A stretch of DNA of 64,000 nucleotides from JBMDXB01 sp048594975 (GCA_048594975.1 JBMDXQ010000141.1:113703-177702), one strand, 5' to 3'; shown: positions 24,672 through 33,602, numbered from the stretch's first letter. Numbers and translations: made by a program. Notes: generated by a model from the sequence alone, not told the origin.

Positions 24672-24713
24672 CACGAAGGGTCGCAGGCGCGAAGGCACCT
24701 TCGTCGCTTCGTG
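24672..24713. other. Nested inverted repeat between xseA and xseB
   Basis: Outer arms CACGAAG (24672-24678) and CTTCGTG (24707-24713) enclose an inner CGAAG / CTTCG hairpin (24690-24703). It fills most of the 84-base gap within the operon. It may tune the xseA/xseB ratio; excess of small subunit is needed in exonuclease VII. Confidence 0.55.
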
Positions 24714-24754
24714 TGGGGCCGGAGGTCCGCGGCCGTCAGCCCGTCGGGGCTGCC

Positions 24755-25009
24755 ATGGAACCACAGATCAAGGACTTCGAGTCCGCCATCGCGGAGCTCG
24801 AGACCATCGTCAAGACGCTCGAGGAAGGCGACCTCGCGCTGGAGAAGTCGCTGGAGCTCTACGAGCGCGGCGTCCAGCTCTCGCGCTTCTGCCACGCCCG
24901 GCTCGAGGAGGCGGAGCGACGTATCGAGATCCTCAACGAGCGCGGCGAGGTTCGGCCGGCACCCGCTGGCCTGGGCCAGCCGGACGACGAGGCCGGCCGA
25001 AAGCGGTGA
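24755..25009 (+). CDS. xseB: Exodeoxyribonuclease VII small subunit
   Basis: An 84-residue XseB, all-helical, several copies of which bind the XseA coiled-coil. The classical stretch is FESAIAELETIVKTLEEGD followed by LALEKSLELYERG and LEEAERRIEIL. The ATG at 24755 is the conserved start; upstream in-frame codons belong to the hairpin spacer. It overlaps the next gene as GTGA. Confidence 0.94.
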   Translation: MEPQIKDFESAIAELETIVKTLEEGDLALEKSLELYERGVQLSRFCHARLEEAERRIEILNERGEVRPAPAGLGQPDDEAGRKR

Positions 25010-25950
25010 AGGCGGCCGCCATCGACCTCCGCTCCTGGCTGGAGACGCAGCGCCGCGCCGTCGACGAGGCGCTGGAGCGCTGGGTGCCCGACATCCGTCA
25101 GGCGCCCGCCGTGGTCTCCGACGCGATGCGCTACAGCCTGTTCGCCGGCGGCAAGCGGCTGCGGCCGATGCTGGTGCTCGCGGCGGCGGAGGCGGTCGCC
25201 GCACGCAGCGGGATGCCACTCGAGGAATCGCGCGATCGCGCGCTGCCCGCCGCGTGCGCGGTCGAGCTGATTCACACCTACTCGCTCGTCCACGACGACC
25301 TGCCGGCAATGGACAACGACACCATGCGGCGGGGGCGGCCGACGGCACATGTGGTGTTCGGCGAAGGCATGGCGATTCTCTCGGGGGACGCCTTGCTCAC
25401 CGAGTCGTTCGCGTTGATGGCGCGGATGCCGGGCCCTGACGTGGCCGATTCCGGGTTCCACAGCCGCCGCCTGCGCGCGATTGCGGTGATCGCCGAAGCG
25501 GCGGGGGCCGCCGGGATGGTGGGGGGCCAGGCCCTCGACCTGCTGGCAGCCGCGCCGGGCGCCGCGCCGTTCGACGAAGCGTCGCTGCGCGACATGCACG
25601 CCCGCAAGACCGGCGCGCTGATCCGTGCCTCGGCGGTTGCCGGCGCCGTCCTCGGCGGCGCCACGGAGACGCAGGCGGCCGCCGTCGCCGACTACGCGAC
25701 GCATGTCGGGCTCGCCTTCCAGATCGTGGACGACATCCTCGACGTCGAGGGCGCCTCGGCCCACTTGGGCAAGACCGCCGGCAAGGACGCTGCCGCCGGC
25801 AAGCCCACGTATCCCGCGCTGCACGGCCTCGCCAGGTCGCGCCAGCTGGCGGAGGCCTGCGTCGAGCACGCCCTGGCCGCGCTCCAGCCGGAGGGCCTGG
25901 CGGGTCAGCTCCCGGCAATTGCCCGGTGGGTCGTCAGCCGCACGAGTTGA
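25006..25950 (+). CDS. ispA: Polyprenyl synthetase (farnesyl/geranylgeranyl diphosphate synthase type)
   Basis: A trans-prenyltransferase, 314 residues, making C15 or C20 diphosphate from IPP and allylic primers. The first aspartate-rich motif is DDLPAMDND, preceded by ELIHTYSLVH; the second is FQIVDDILD; the substrate-binding GGKRLRPML is also present. A short DDxxxxD first motif of this kind is typical of bacterial IspA. Placement after xseB matches the usual xseB-ispA order. Starts at GTG overlapping the xseB stop, and its own TGA overlaps the tlyA start. Confidence 0.92.
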   Translation: MKAAAIDLRSWLETQRRAVDEALERWVPDIRQAPAVVSDAMRYSLFAGGKRLRPMLVLAAAEAVAARSGMPLEESRDRALPAACAVELIHTYSLVHDDLPAMDNDTMRRGRPTAHVVFGEGMAILSGDALLTESFALMARMPGPDVADSGFHSRRLRAIAVIAEAAGAAGMVGGQALDLLAAAPGAAPFDEASLRDMHARKTGALIRASAVAGAVLGGATETQAAAVADYATHVGLAFQIVDDILDVEGASAHLGKTAGKDAAAGKPTYPALHGLARSRQLAEACVEHALAALQPEGLAGQLPAIARWVVSRTS

Positions 25951-26693
25951 AGCAGGGCGTCCGTCTCGACACGCTCCTCGTCGAACGCGGCCTCGCCGCT
26001 TCTCGCGAGCGGGCGCGGGCGCTCGTCCTCGCGGGCAGCGTGCGTGTCGACGGCAGGCCCGCGCCCAAGGCGGGCACGGTGGTCTCGCGCGATTGCGACG
26101 TTGCGGTCGTGTCGCCCGATCACCCGTACGTCGGGCGGGGCGGCCTGAAGCTCGCGCACGCGCTGGACGTGTTCGCGGTCGACGTCGCCGGTGCCACGGC
26201 GCTCGACATCGGTGCCTCCACCGGCGGGTTCACCGACGTGCTCCTGCGGCGCGGCGCCCGGCAGGTCGTGGCCCTCGACGTGGGTCACGGGCAGATTGAC
26301 TGGAAGCTGCGGAACGACCAGAGGGTCATGGTGATGGAGCACGTCAATGCGCGCTACCTCGCTCCCGGCCAGCTGCCCGAGGGTGCGCGCACGTTCGACA
26401 TCGTGACCATCGACGTGTCGTTCATCTCGCTCGCGCACATCCTGCCCGTCGTCCCGCCGCTGCTCCGCGAGGGCGGCCGCGTCATCGCGCTCGTCAAGCC
26501 CCAGTTCGAGGCGGGCCGCGGCGAGGTCGGCAAAGGCGGCGTCGTCGGCGACGAACGGGTCCGCGCACGCGTCGTGGAGAACGTGGTCGCCCTGGCCGAT
26601 ACGCTAGGATTGAAGCGCGCCGGCGTGACCGAATCGCCGATCGCGGGCATGGAAGGCAACAAGGAGTTCCTCGTGTATCTGCGGCGCGGGTAA
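25947..26693 (+). CDS. tlyA: TlyA-family rRNA 2'-O-methyltransferase (hemolysin A family)
   Basis: About 248 residues. An N-terminal S4 RNA-binding domain (RLDTLLVERGLAASRERARAL, in part) is joined to a Rossmann methyltransferase with DIGASTGGFTDVLL as the SAM-binding motif, then DVGHGQIDWKLR and TIDVSFISL. TlyA proteins methylate ribose in 16S and, in some species, 23S rRNA. The TTG at 25947 overlaps the ispA stop as TTGA, the favoured start; GTG at 25926 is the alternative. The usual order xseB-ispA-(dxs)-tlyA-nadK is seen but dxs is missing. Confidence 0.92.
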   Translation: MKQGVRLDTLLVERGLAASRERARALVLAGSVRVDGRPAPKAGTVVSRDCDVAVVSPDHPYVGRGGLKLAHALDVFAVDVAGATALDIGASTGGFTDVLLRRGARQVVALDVGHGQIDWKLRNDQRVMVMEHVNARYLAPGQLPEGARTFDIVTIDVSFISLAHILPVVPPLLREGGRVIALVKPQFEAGRGEVGKGGVVGDERVRARVVENVVALADTLGLKRAGVTESPIAGMEGNKEFLVYLRRG

Positions 26694-26708
26694 GCGCGCG
26701 CCTCCGCA

Positions 26709-27587
26709 ATGGCAGCAATCACGCGAATCGGTCTGGTCGCGAAGACGCGGCTCGACGCGGCAGCGAGCGTGCTCGTGGAACTCGCCGGTTGGCTCTCGGC
26801 CCGCGCGATCGAGCCGGTCTTCGAACTGGAAACGGCGACGCTCGCCGGGATGCCGGCGGGAACCCCGGCGAGCACGCGCGACCGGCTGCCCCTAGCCTGC
26901 GACCTGGTCGTGGTGCTCGGCGGGAACGGCACGCTCATCGGCATGGCCGGCCGGATTGCCCAGGCCGGCCGCGACATCCCAATCCTCGGCGTGAACTTCG
27001 GCAGCCTCGGGTTCCTCACCGAGATCACGCTGCCGGAGCTGTATCCGTCGCTCGAATCGGTACTTGCGGGAACGGCGCAGATCGAGGAGCGGAGGCTGCT
27101 CCGCTCACGCACGCTGCGGGCGGGCGCCGTCTACCACGACCGGGTGGCGCTCAACGACGTGGTCATAACGCGGGGCGCGCTGTCGCGGATCATCGATCTG
27201 TCGGTGGAGATCGGAGATCAGCCGGCGATGCGGATCCGCGCCGACGGCCTGATTGTCGCCAGCCCCACCGGATCGACGGCCTACAACCTCGCGGCCGGCG
27301 GGCCGATCATGCACCCGGCGGTCGACGCCCTGGTGGTGACGCCGATCGCCCCGCACATGCTCTCGAACCGGCCGATCGTGATCCCGGCGGCCGCCGAGGT
27401 GCAGGTGCGTCCCGCCAAGGACGATCACGAGGAGATGTTCGTGACCATCGACGGGCAGTCCGGCCATCCGCTCGAAGCGCGCGACGTTGTCGCCATCCGG
27501 ACCGCCGAGCGCCGCCTGCGCCTGGTGCGCGCGCAAACGCGCACCTACTTCGACGTGCTCCGCGAGAAACTGAAGTGGAGCCAATGA
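26709..27587 (+). CDS. nadK: NAD kinase with Asn in place of the conserved motif Asp
   Basis: A 292-residue NadK that phosphorylates NAD+ to NADP+. Conserved features are GVNFGSLGFLTE, ALNDVVITRG, ADGLIVASPTGSTAYNLAAGGPI (in part) and TPIAPHMLSNRPIVI. The hallmark GGDGT motif reads GGNGT: codon 73 is AAC at 26925-26927. The Asp is thought to be the base or metal contact in this family, so activity may be altered. The rest of the fold is intact and length is normal. It ends the operon, converging on mltG. Confidence 0.92.
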   Translation: MAAITRIGLVAKTRLDAAASVLVELAGWLSARAIEPVFELETATLAGMPAGTPASTRDRLPLACDLVVVLGGNGTLIGMAGRIAQAGRDIPILGVNFGSLGFLTEITLPELYPSLESVLAGTAQIEERRLLRSRTLRAGAVYHDRVALNDVVITRGALSRIIDLSVEIGDQPAMRIRADGLIVASPTGSTAYNLAAGGPIMHPAVDALVVTPIAPHMLSNRPIVIPAAAEVQVRPAKDDHEEMFVTIDGQSGHPLEARDVVAIRTAERRLRLVRAQTRTYFDVLREKLKWSQ

Positions 27588-27606
27588 CAGTAATCGACGC
27601 TTGCAG

Positions 27607-28620
27607 CTACTTGAAGGGCTTCTTCTGAAACTCGTAGACGTTCTTGTTGTGTTGCTCGAGCGTTTCCGCGAACACGTGCGAGCCGTCGTTGCGGCTGACG
27701 AAATAGAGGTAGGGCACGTCGGCGGGGTTGGCGGCGGCCTCGAGTGACGCACGGCCGGGCGCGGCGATCGGACCGGGCGGCAGACCCGGGTAGCGATAGG
27801 TGTTGTAGGGCGAATCGAACCGCAGGTCCTCGCGGGTGAGGTTGCCGGTGTAGCGGCCGGCGCGCTCCAGCGCATAAATCACCGTCGGATCGCAGTAGAG
27901 CGCCATGTTGACTCTGAGCCGGTTGTGATAGACGGCTGACACGAGCGGTCGCTCCTCCGGTTTCCCGGTTTCCTTTTCGACCAGCGAGGCGAGCGTCACC
28001 AGCTCGCGCAGGTCCAGCCCGCGCGCCGCCGCCTGCTGCCGCAGATCCTCGGTCAGCACCTTCTCGAACGCGCCGACCATCCGATCGACGAGCTGCGCCG
28101 CGGTGGTGCGCCGCGGCAGCGTGTAGGTATCGGGGAAGAGATAACCCTCCAGATCGCGGGCCTCGGGATCGAGCGCGGCAATGCGCTGGCCGTTGCGCGC
28201 CGCCGTGACGAACTCGGCCGCCGGCCCCAGCCCGCGGCTCTCGTACACGTCGCTCATCTGCCTGATCGTGAGGCCCTCGCGGAACGTGATCGGCTGCAGG
28301 TAGACGTCGCCGCGCCGGATGCGGTCCACCACGCCGGCCGCACTGATCGGCGAGTCGAACCGGTACTCGCCCGCCTGCAGCCGCCGGCCGGCGCCGCGCA
28401 TCCACACCGCCAGGCGGAAGACCGCCGCGTTGCGCACCACGCCGGCCTCGGCCAGGCGGCGACCCATGGCCGCCGGGCTGCTGCCCGGCGGGATCTCGAC
28501 GAACTGCTCGGCGCCGTCGTAGCCCTTGTAGGGTCGGCTGACGTCGGTGATCATCCACCCGACGGCGGCGGCACTCGCCACCACCAGGACGACCGAGACG
28601 AGCAGCACCGCCCGCTTCAC
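27607..28620 (-). CDS. mltG: Endolytic murein transglycosylase
   Basis: MltG (YceG), 337 residues, cuts nascent glycan strands at the inner membrane. One N-terminal helix (VLLVSVVLVVASAAAVGWMI, residues about 5-24) anchors it. A LysM-like segment (VEIPPGSSPAAMGRRLAEAG) follows, then the YceG domain with EGYLFPDTY, the catalytic Glu in ASLVEKETG, SAVYHNRL, CDPTVIYAL, SPYNTYRYPGLPPGPIAAPG (in parts) and NPADVPYLYFVS. Start overlaps the ruvX stop by four bases. ruvX-mltG is a widespread pair. Confidence 0.96.
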   Translation of the reverse strand: MKRAVLLVSVVLVVASAAAVGWMITDVSRPYKGYDGAEQFVEIPPGSSPAAMGRRLAEAGVVRNAAVFRLAVWMRGAGRRLQAGEYRFDSPISAAGVVDRIRRGDVYLQPITFREGLTIRQMSDVYESRGLGPAAEFVTAARNGQRIAALDPEARDLEGYLFPDTYTLPRRTTAAQLVDRMVGAFEKVLTEDLRQQAAARGLDLRELVTLASLVEKETGKPEERPLVSAVYHNRLRVNMALYCDPTVIYALERAGRYTGNLTREDLRFDSPYNTYRYPGLPPGPIAAPGRASLEAAANPADVPYLYFVSRNDGSHVFAETLEQHNKNVYEFQKKPFK

Positions 28621-29069
28621 GCGTGGTCTTCCTTTTCCACTCGGCCGCCGACGGCGTCGAGGTAATCCTGCAGGATGACCGCCGCGGACATCGCATCGAG
28701 CTGTCGTTTTCGCGCGCGCCAGTCGCGGTCGCGCCGCGCCAGCAGGCTCTCGGCCTCACGGCTCGTGAGGCGCTCGTCCTGCAGGACGAGCGGGACGCCT
28801 GCCAGGGTGCGAAGCCGGTCGGCGAGCTCGGTCACGGCCGGAGTCACGTCGGTCGGCTCCCCGCTCAGCCGCCGAGGCAACCCGATGACGACCGCCGCCA
28901 GGCCGGCGTCCTCCTGCCGCAGCGCGGCGATCTCGCCGGCCAGCACGGCTGCGGCGCGTTCGGGCGGCGCACCGTCAATCGACTTCCACGGGCGCGCCAG
29001 CAGACCCGTGGCATCCGACAGCGCCAGCCCGATCCGCCGCCTGCCGTAGTCGATCCCCAGAGCGCGCAC
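28617..29069 (-). CDS. ruvX: Holliday junction resolvase-like nuclease / pre-16S rRNA nuclease
   Basis: YqgF/RuvX, 150 residues, RNase H-like fold. The first catalytic Asp is in LGIDYGRRRIGLALSD; VIGLPRRLSG and the C-terminal VLQDERLTSREAE and MSAAVILQDYLD complete the pattern. In E. coli it matures the 5' end of 16S rRNA. Translation starts at GTG, with TAGTGT 11 bases upstream on the minus strand. It diverges from the phosphoesterase gene at 29183. Confidence 0.93.
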   Translation of the reverse strand: MRALGIDYGRRRIGLALSDATGLLARPWKSIDGAPPERAAAVLAGEIAALRQEDAGLAAVVIGLPRRLSGEPTDVTPAVTELADRLRTLAGVPLVLQDERLTSREAESLLARRDRDWRARKRQLDAMSAAVILQDYLDAVGGRVEKEDHA

Positions 29070-29166
29070 CAGTCAAGCGTACACTACCGCCGCCTGCGGC
29101 CGCGGGGACAGCCGCTCGTCCAGTCGGCGAAGTCGGCGGCTTCGCGGGCGTGCCGATGACCGTTGC

Positions 29167-29172
29167 TATAAT
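29167..29172 (+). promoter_or_regulatory. Consensus -10 hexamer just before the 29183 start codon
   Basis: Perfect TATAAT ends ten bases before the ATG at 29183. A transcript starting 6-7 bases downstream would carry a leader of about four bases. No clear -35 is seen 16-18 bases upstream. Confidence 0.6.
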
Positions 29173-29182
29173 CGCCTGCCCC

Positions 29183-31243
29183 ATGCACGTGCGATGGATT
29201 GGTCTGCTCACGGCGGTGGCGATGGCGCTGGTCGCCCACAACGCCTGTTCCCGGCGCGCGGCCGGGACCTTCGCGCAGAAGCTCGTCATCCTCGGCTTCG
29301 ACGGCATGGATCCCGACCTGGTCTCGGCGTGGATCAAAGACGGGCGGCTGCCGAACATCAAGCGGATCGCCGAGGAAGGCGGGCTCTATCCGCTGGCCAC
29401 GACGCATTCCCCGGAATCGCCGACGGCGTGGGCGTCGTTCGCCACCGGTGTCAATCCCGGCAAACACAACATCTACGATTTCCTCGTGCGCGACACCGCC
29501 ACCTACCTGCCGGACCTCGGCATGGTGCGCCGGGAGCCGGCGAAGTTCCTCTTCGATTACATCCCGATCCGCAAGCCGAAGGTGCACTCGCTGCGCGGCG
29601 CGAGCTCGTTCTGGGTCACCGCCGGCCGCGCCGGCGTCCGCTCCAGTGTTCTCACCGTGCCGGTCACGTTCCCCCCCGAAGAGGTCCCCAACGGCGAGCT
29701 CCTGTCCGGGCTGCCCCTGCCCGACATCCGCGGGACGATGGGCACGTTTTATTACTTCGCGACCGACTTGAGCCGCTACGAGGAGGGAAACACCGAATTC
29801 GGCGGCGTGCTGAAGCGGCTGGTCGTCGAGAACGACGTCGCCCGGACGGAGCTGGTCGGCCCCCCGAACCCCATCGTACGGCAGCAGATCCAGGAGATCC
29901 GCAAAGCCGGCCCGCGGCTGAGCGACACTGACCGGGGCCGGGTCGCCGAGCTGCAGGCGCGCGAGGACGTGCACGTGCCGTTGACGATTCGATGGAACCG
30001 CTCGGCGAAGACCGCGACCGTGGACGTCGCCGGGCAGTCGATCCTGCTCGAGCCCGGAAAAATGAGCCGGTGGATCGATCTCGATTTCACGGTGAACCTC
30101 TTCGTGCGCCTGCACGGCATGGCGCAGATGCTCCTCATGAACGCGGACGGCGAGCTGCAGCTGTACATCTCGCCGGTCAACTGGAAGCCGGACGATCCGC
30201 CGCTGCCGATGTCCTACCCGGAGCGCTTCTCCGCCGACCTGTTCGACCGCGTGGGGCACTACCGCACGCTCGGGTGGGCGGAAGCGACCTGGCCGCTCAA
30301 CGAGGGACGCATGGACGATCGCACGTTCATGGACGACCTCTACCGCGCGTTCGACGACCGCGCGCAGGTGATTCTCAGCCGCATCGACGCGCGCAACTGG
30401 GACGTGCTGGTCGGCGTCATCGAATCGACCGATCGCGTGCAGCACATGATGTGGCGGTTCATGGATCCGAAACACCCGCTCTACGACGCCGCGCAGGCGT
30501 CGCAGTTCGGCAACGCGATCGAGAGCGTCTACCGGCGCGCCGACCAGTTCGTCGGTGAGGTCCTCGAGCACCTCGAGCCGGCGACCGCGGTCATGATCGT
30601 CTCCGACCACGGGTTCCACTCCTGGCGCAAAGCGGTGAATCTCAATACCTGGCTCGTGCAGCAGGGCTACATGGCGGTGCAGGGACAGCAGCCGGGCGAA
30701 AAGAAGCTCGACGACCTGTTTGGCGGCGGCGAGTTCTGGGAGAACGTCGACTGGAGCCGGACACGCGCCTACGCCATGGGCCTCGGCCAGATCTATTTCA
30801 ACCTGCGCGGCCGCGAGGCCCGGGGGATCGTCAGCCCGGGGGCGGAGGCGAAGCAGTTGGCCGACGAAATGGCGGCCAGGCTCCTGACCCTGGTGGATCC
30901 CGAGGACGGGTCGCGCATCGTTCGCTCGGTGTACAAGCGCGACGACGTGTACACTGGCGAGTACCTGCACAACGCCTCCGAGCTCCAGGTCGGCATGGAA
31001 GAGGGCTACCGCGTCTCGTGGCAGACGGCGCTCGGCGGCTCGCCGCAGGGCATCGTTTACCCCAACGACCGAAAGTGGAGTGGCGACCACGGCGGCTTCG
31101 ACTTCGCCACGACCGCCGGCGTACTGATCACGAACCGTCGGAGCGTCCGCCCCGAGGCGTCGATTCTCGACATCGCGCCGACGGTGCTGAAGTTCTTCGG
31201 GCTGCCGGTGCCGGCGGAGATCGATGGCAAGCCGCTCTTCTAG
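29183..31243 (+). CDS. Exported alkaline-phosphatase-superfamily phosphodiesterase/phosphatase
   Basis: A 686-residue protein of the type I phosphodiesterase/nucleotide pyrophosphatase group. A hydrophobic leader (WIGLLTAVAMALVA) precedes the catalytic domain. Metal-binding and nucleophile motifs are LVILGFDGMDPDL, ESPTAWASFATG with the Thr or Ser nucleophile, VIESTDRVQHMMWRF, VMIVSDHGFHSW and SGDHGGFDF. The middle (about residues 170-330) is an insert with beta-rich composition. Substrate unknown. The start of the EnvC-like gene lies inside its 3' end (20-base overlap), so the two are coupled. Confidence 0.88.
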   Translation: MHVRWIGLLTAVAMALVAHNACSRRAAGTFAQKLVILGFDGMDPDLVSAWIKDGRLPNIKRIAEEGGLYPLATTHSPESPTAWASFATGVNPGKHNIYDFLVRDTATYLPDLGMVRREPAKFLFDYIPIRKPKVHSLRGASSFWVTAGRAGVRSSVLTVPVTFPPEEVPNGELLSGLPLPDIRGTMGTFYYFATDLSRYEEGNTEFGGVLKRLVVENDVARTELVGPPNPIVRQQIQEIRKAGPRLSDTDRGRVAELQAREDVHVPLTIRWNRSAKTATVDVAGQSILLEPGKMSRWIDLDFTVNLFVRLHGMAQMLLMNADGELQLYISPVNWKPDDPPLPMSYPERFSADLFDRVGHYRTLGWAEATWPLNEGRMDDRTFMDDLYRAFDDRAQVILSRIDARNWDVLVGVIESTDRVQHMMWRFMDPKHPLYDAAQASQFGNAIESVYRRADQFVGEVLEHLEPATAVMIVSDHGFHSWRKAVNLNTWLVQQGYMAVQGQQPGEKKLDDLFGGGEFWENVDWSRTRAYAMGLGQIYFNLRGREARGIVSPGAEAKQLADEMAARLLTLVDPEDGSRIVRSVYKRDDVYTGEYLHNASELQVGMEEGYRVSWQTALGGSPQGIVYPNDRKWSGDHGGFDFATTAGVLITNRRSVRPEASILDIAPTVLKFFGLPVPAEIDGKPLF

Positions 31244-32348
31244 ACTGTTCCTGGGCGCAATCCTCATCGCCACGGCAGCCGCCGCCGGCGCGCAGGATCC
31301 CGCGCGCACCGAGCTCGACCGCGTGACCGAGCGGCTGCGCGCCCTCCAGCGCGAGGCTGACGAGCTCGCCACCCAGGAGCGCACACTTCTCGTCGAGCTG
31401 CGCCGGCTGGAGGTGGAGCGCCAAATCAAGGCGCAGGAAGCGCGACGCGCCGAGACCGCCTACAAGGAGACGAAGGGGCGCCTGGACGCGACCGTCGCGC
31501 GCGCCGCGGCGCTGCGCGAGACGGCGGCGCGAGAACGCCCCGAGGTTGAGGCCCGGCTCGTCCACCTGTACAAGCTCGGTCGCGCGGGCTACTGGCGGTT
31601 GCTGCTCGACGTCGAGGATCTCCGTTCGCTGGGGCGCGCATATCGCACCGCGGCGGCGCTGTCGCGGCTGGATCGCGAGCGCATCGAGCAGCACCGGTGG
31701 ACGCTCGAGGCCCTGGCCGCTGAGCAGGCGGCGCTCGAAGCGCGCACCCGCGAAGCGGCCGCGCTGCAGCAGAAAGCCGTGGCGGCGCGGGCCGCACTCG
31801 ACCGCGCCGTGGCCGCGCGGACCGTGCTGGTCGAGTCGATCGACCAGCGCCGGGACCTGAACGCGCAGCTCACCGGCGAACTGCAGGCCGCGCAGCAGAA
31901 GCTCCAGGCATCGGTCACGCAGCTCGGCACGACGCGGCAGGGTTCGGCCCCCAGCGTTCCCCTCGGGCCGTTCCGCGGCGCCCTCCCGTGGCCCGCGGCC
32001 GGCGTCGTCACCGGGAGGTTCGGCACCACGAGCCGCGGCGGTACACCGCGGAACGGCATCGAGATCTCGCTCGCCGAAGGGCAGCCGGTCCGCACGGTCC
32101 ACGAGGGGACCGTCGTATTCGCCGATCAATTCACCGGCTACGGCAACCTGGTGATTGTCGAGCACGCGGCTGACGCCTATTCGCTTTACGGCCACCTGGA
32201 GTCGATGGCGGTGAGGCGCGGCGACCGGGTGCCGTCGCAGGCGCCGGTCGGCACCTCGGGACGCAACCCCAGCGGCAACCCCGCCCTGTACTTCGAGTTG
32301 CGGATCGACTCGAAACCCGTCGATCCCTTACAATGGCTGAAGCAGTAG
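31224..32348 (+). CDS. EnvC-like murein hydrolase activator (degenerate LytM)
   Basis: A 374-residue exported protein: signal peptide (AAAAGAQ), a long coiled-coil over residues about 25-240, and a C-terminal LytM/M23 domain beginning GVVTGRFGT. The zinc ligands are lost: the usual HxGxD is NGIEIS, and HxH is replaced by ALYFELR. YGHLES is retained. This is the EnvC pattern, where the inactive LytM domain activates N-acetylmuramoyl-L-alanine amidases. A suitable amidase is encoded at 55070. Followed 53 bases later by a CtpA-like gene. Confidence 0.9.
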   Translation: MASRSSRLFLGAILIATAAAAGAQDPARTELDRVTERLRALQREADELATQERTLLVELRRLEVERQIKAQEARRAETAYKETKGRLDATVARAAALRETAARERPEVEARLVHLYKLGRAGYWRLLLDVEDLRSLGRAYRTAAALSRLDRERIEQHRWTLEALAAEQAALEARTREAAALQQKAVAARAALDRAVAARTVLVESIDQRRDLNAQLTGELQAAQQKLQASVTQLGTTRQGSAPSVPLGPFRGALPWPAAGVVTGRFGTTSRGGTPRNGIEISLAEGQPVRTVHEGTVVFADQFTGYGNLVIVEHAADAYSLYGHLESMAVRRGDRVPSQAPVGTSGRNPSGNPALYFELRIDSKPVDPLQWLKQ

Positions 32349-32401
32349 CCGCGCGCGGTACGGCGTCAACGGCGCGGGTGGCGTCCCGCTGACGGGTTTC
32401 T

Positions 32402-33577
32402 ATGACACTCAAGAGCCGTGTAACCGTCCTCCTCGTCTCCACGCCGGTGCTCGCCTTCGTCATCGTCGGCGGGCTGATGGGCAACGCCTCGGCGATCAGG
32501 GGGGACGACACCTTCCAGCACCTGCGGGTGTTCGAGGACGTGATCCGGCTCGTCATGCACAGCTACGTGGAGAGCGTGAAGATCGACCGGGTGATGGAAG
32601 GCGCGATGCGCGGCCTCGCCGACGGGCTCGACGCCGACAGCGCCTATCTCAATCCCAAGCAGCTGAAGGAGCTGGAGAGCGGCACGGCGCTGCCCGAGGG
32701 TGACGTCGGCATCGAGCTGACGCGCTCGTACTACTTGCGGGTCATCGCCGCCCGCGACGGCTCACCGGCGGCCAAGGCGGGGCTGGCCACCGGTGACGTG
32801 GTCCGCACGATCGATGGCAAGTCGACGCGCGAGATGTCGGTGTTCGAGGGCATGCGGTTGCTGCGCGGCGCGCCCGGCACGAAACTGACGCTCACCATCA
32901 TCCGCAACAACGCCGCCGACCCGCACCAAGTGGCGCTCGTCCGCGAGAAGGTGTCCGGGCCGCAGGTGTCGTCCCGGATGCTGCCGCAGGGCGGCACCGG
33001 CTACGTACGCATCGCATCGTTCCGCAGCGGAGTGGTCGACGAGCTCAAGCGGCACGTCGCCGACCTGGCGAAGGCGGGCGCGACCGCGCTCGTGATCGAC
33101 GTGCGGCGCACCGCGGAAGGGCGAATCGACGACGGCATCGAGGCGGCGCGCCTGTTCGTGAAGAGCGGTACGCTCGTCACGCGCGGCAGCGGTCAGCCGA
33201 ACGCGTCCGTCGAGCGCATCGACGCGCGGCCCGGCGACGGGAGCGTCGAGCTGCCGGTCCTGCTGCTGGTGACGACCGGCACCTCCGGCGCCGCCGAGGT
33301 GTTCGCCGCGGCGCTCGACGGCGGCGGTCGCGCCGAGCTCGTCGGCGAGCGGACGCTCGGGCGCGCCGGCCTGCAGAAGGTGGTGAAGCTGCCGGAGAAC
33401 CGCGCGCTCTGGCTCACCTACGCGCGCTACTCCACAGCCGCCGGGCAGCCGATTCACGGCAAGGGGCTCGAACCCGATGTCGCCGTCGAAGACAACGACG
33501 TCGAGTTCGGCGCCACCGCGCCGCAGAAGGATCCCATCCTCGACGCCGCGATCGAACGTGTCGCGAAGCGAGGTTGA
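32402..33577 (+). CDS. CtpA-like S41 family protein with lost catalytic Ser and Lys (pseudoprotease)
   Basis: A 391-residue exported protein: one N-terminal helix, a cap helix region, a PDZ domain (SPAAKAGLATGDVVRTIDGK) and an S41 core. In active members the Ser-Lys dyad sits in SASASE and GKGxxQ, 25 residues apart. Here the matching positions are Gly296 (GTSGAAE) and Arg321 (TLGRAGLQ). Alignment by the conserved Glu and GE-x-T puts neither residue right, so it is probably inactive. envC-ctpA neighbours are common. The sigma-70 promoter of HU overlaps its stop codon. Confidence 0.85.
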   Translation: MTLKSRVTVLLVSTPVLAFVIVGGLMGNASAIRGDDTFQHLRVFEDVIRLVMHSYVESVKIDRVMEGAMRGLADGLDADSAYLNPKQLKELESGTALPEGDVGIELTRSYYLRVIAARDGSPAAKAGLATGDVVRTIDGKSTREMSVFEGMRLLRGAPGTKLTLTIIRNNAADPHQVALVREKVSGPQVSSRMLPQGGTGYVRIASFRSGVVDELKRHVADLAKAGATALVIDVRRTAEGRIDDGIEAARLFVKSGTLVTRGSGQPNASVERIDARPGDGSVELPVLLLVTTGTSGAAEVFAAALDGGGRAELVGERTLGRAGLQKVVKLPENRALWLTYARYSTAAGQPIHGKGLEPDVAVEDNDVEFGATAPQKDPILDAAIERVAKRG

Positions 33578-33602
33578 CACTCCGCGAGCGCGAGCGTATA
33601 AC
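33574..33602 (+). promoter_or_regulatory. Sigma-70 promoter of the HU gene
   Basis: TTGACA (33574-33579), a 17-base spacer and TATAAC (33597-33602). The -35 overlaps the TGA stop (33575-33577) of the S41 gene. Transcription would start near 33609, leaving a leader of about 64 bases before the GTG at 33673. Confidence 0.8.

Noticed and set aside
29084..31429. 781-codon open frame opposite the phosphoesterase gene
   Set aside because: No recognisable motif, overlaps divergent genes on both sides, and the plus frame carries all catalytic residues.
31224..32348. Active M23 endopeptidase
   Set aside because: Zinc-binding His and Asp are replaced (NGIE, LYFE).
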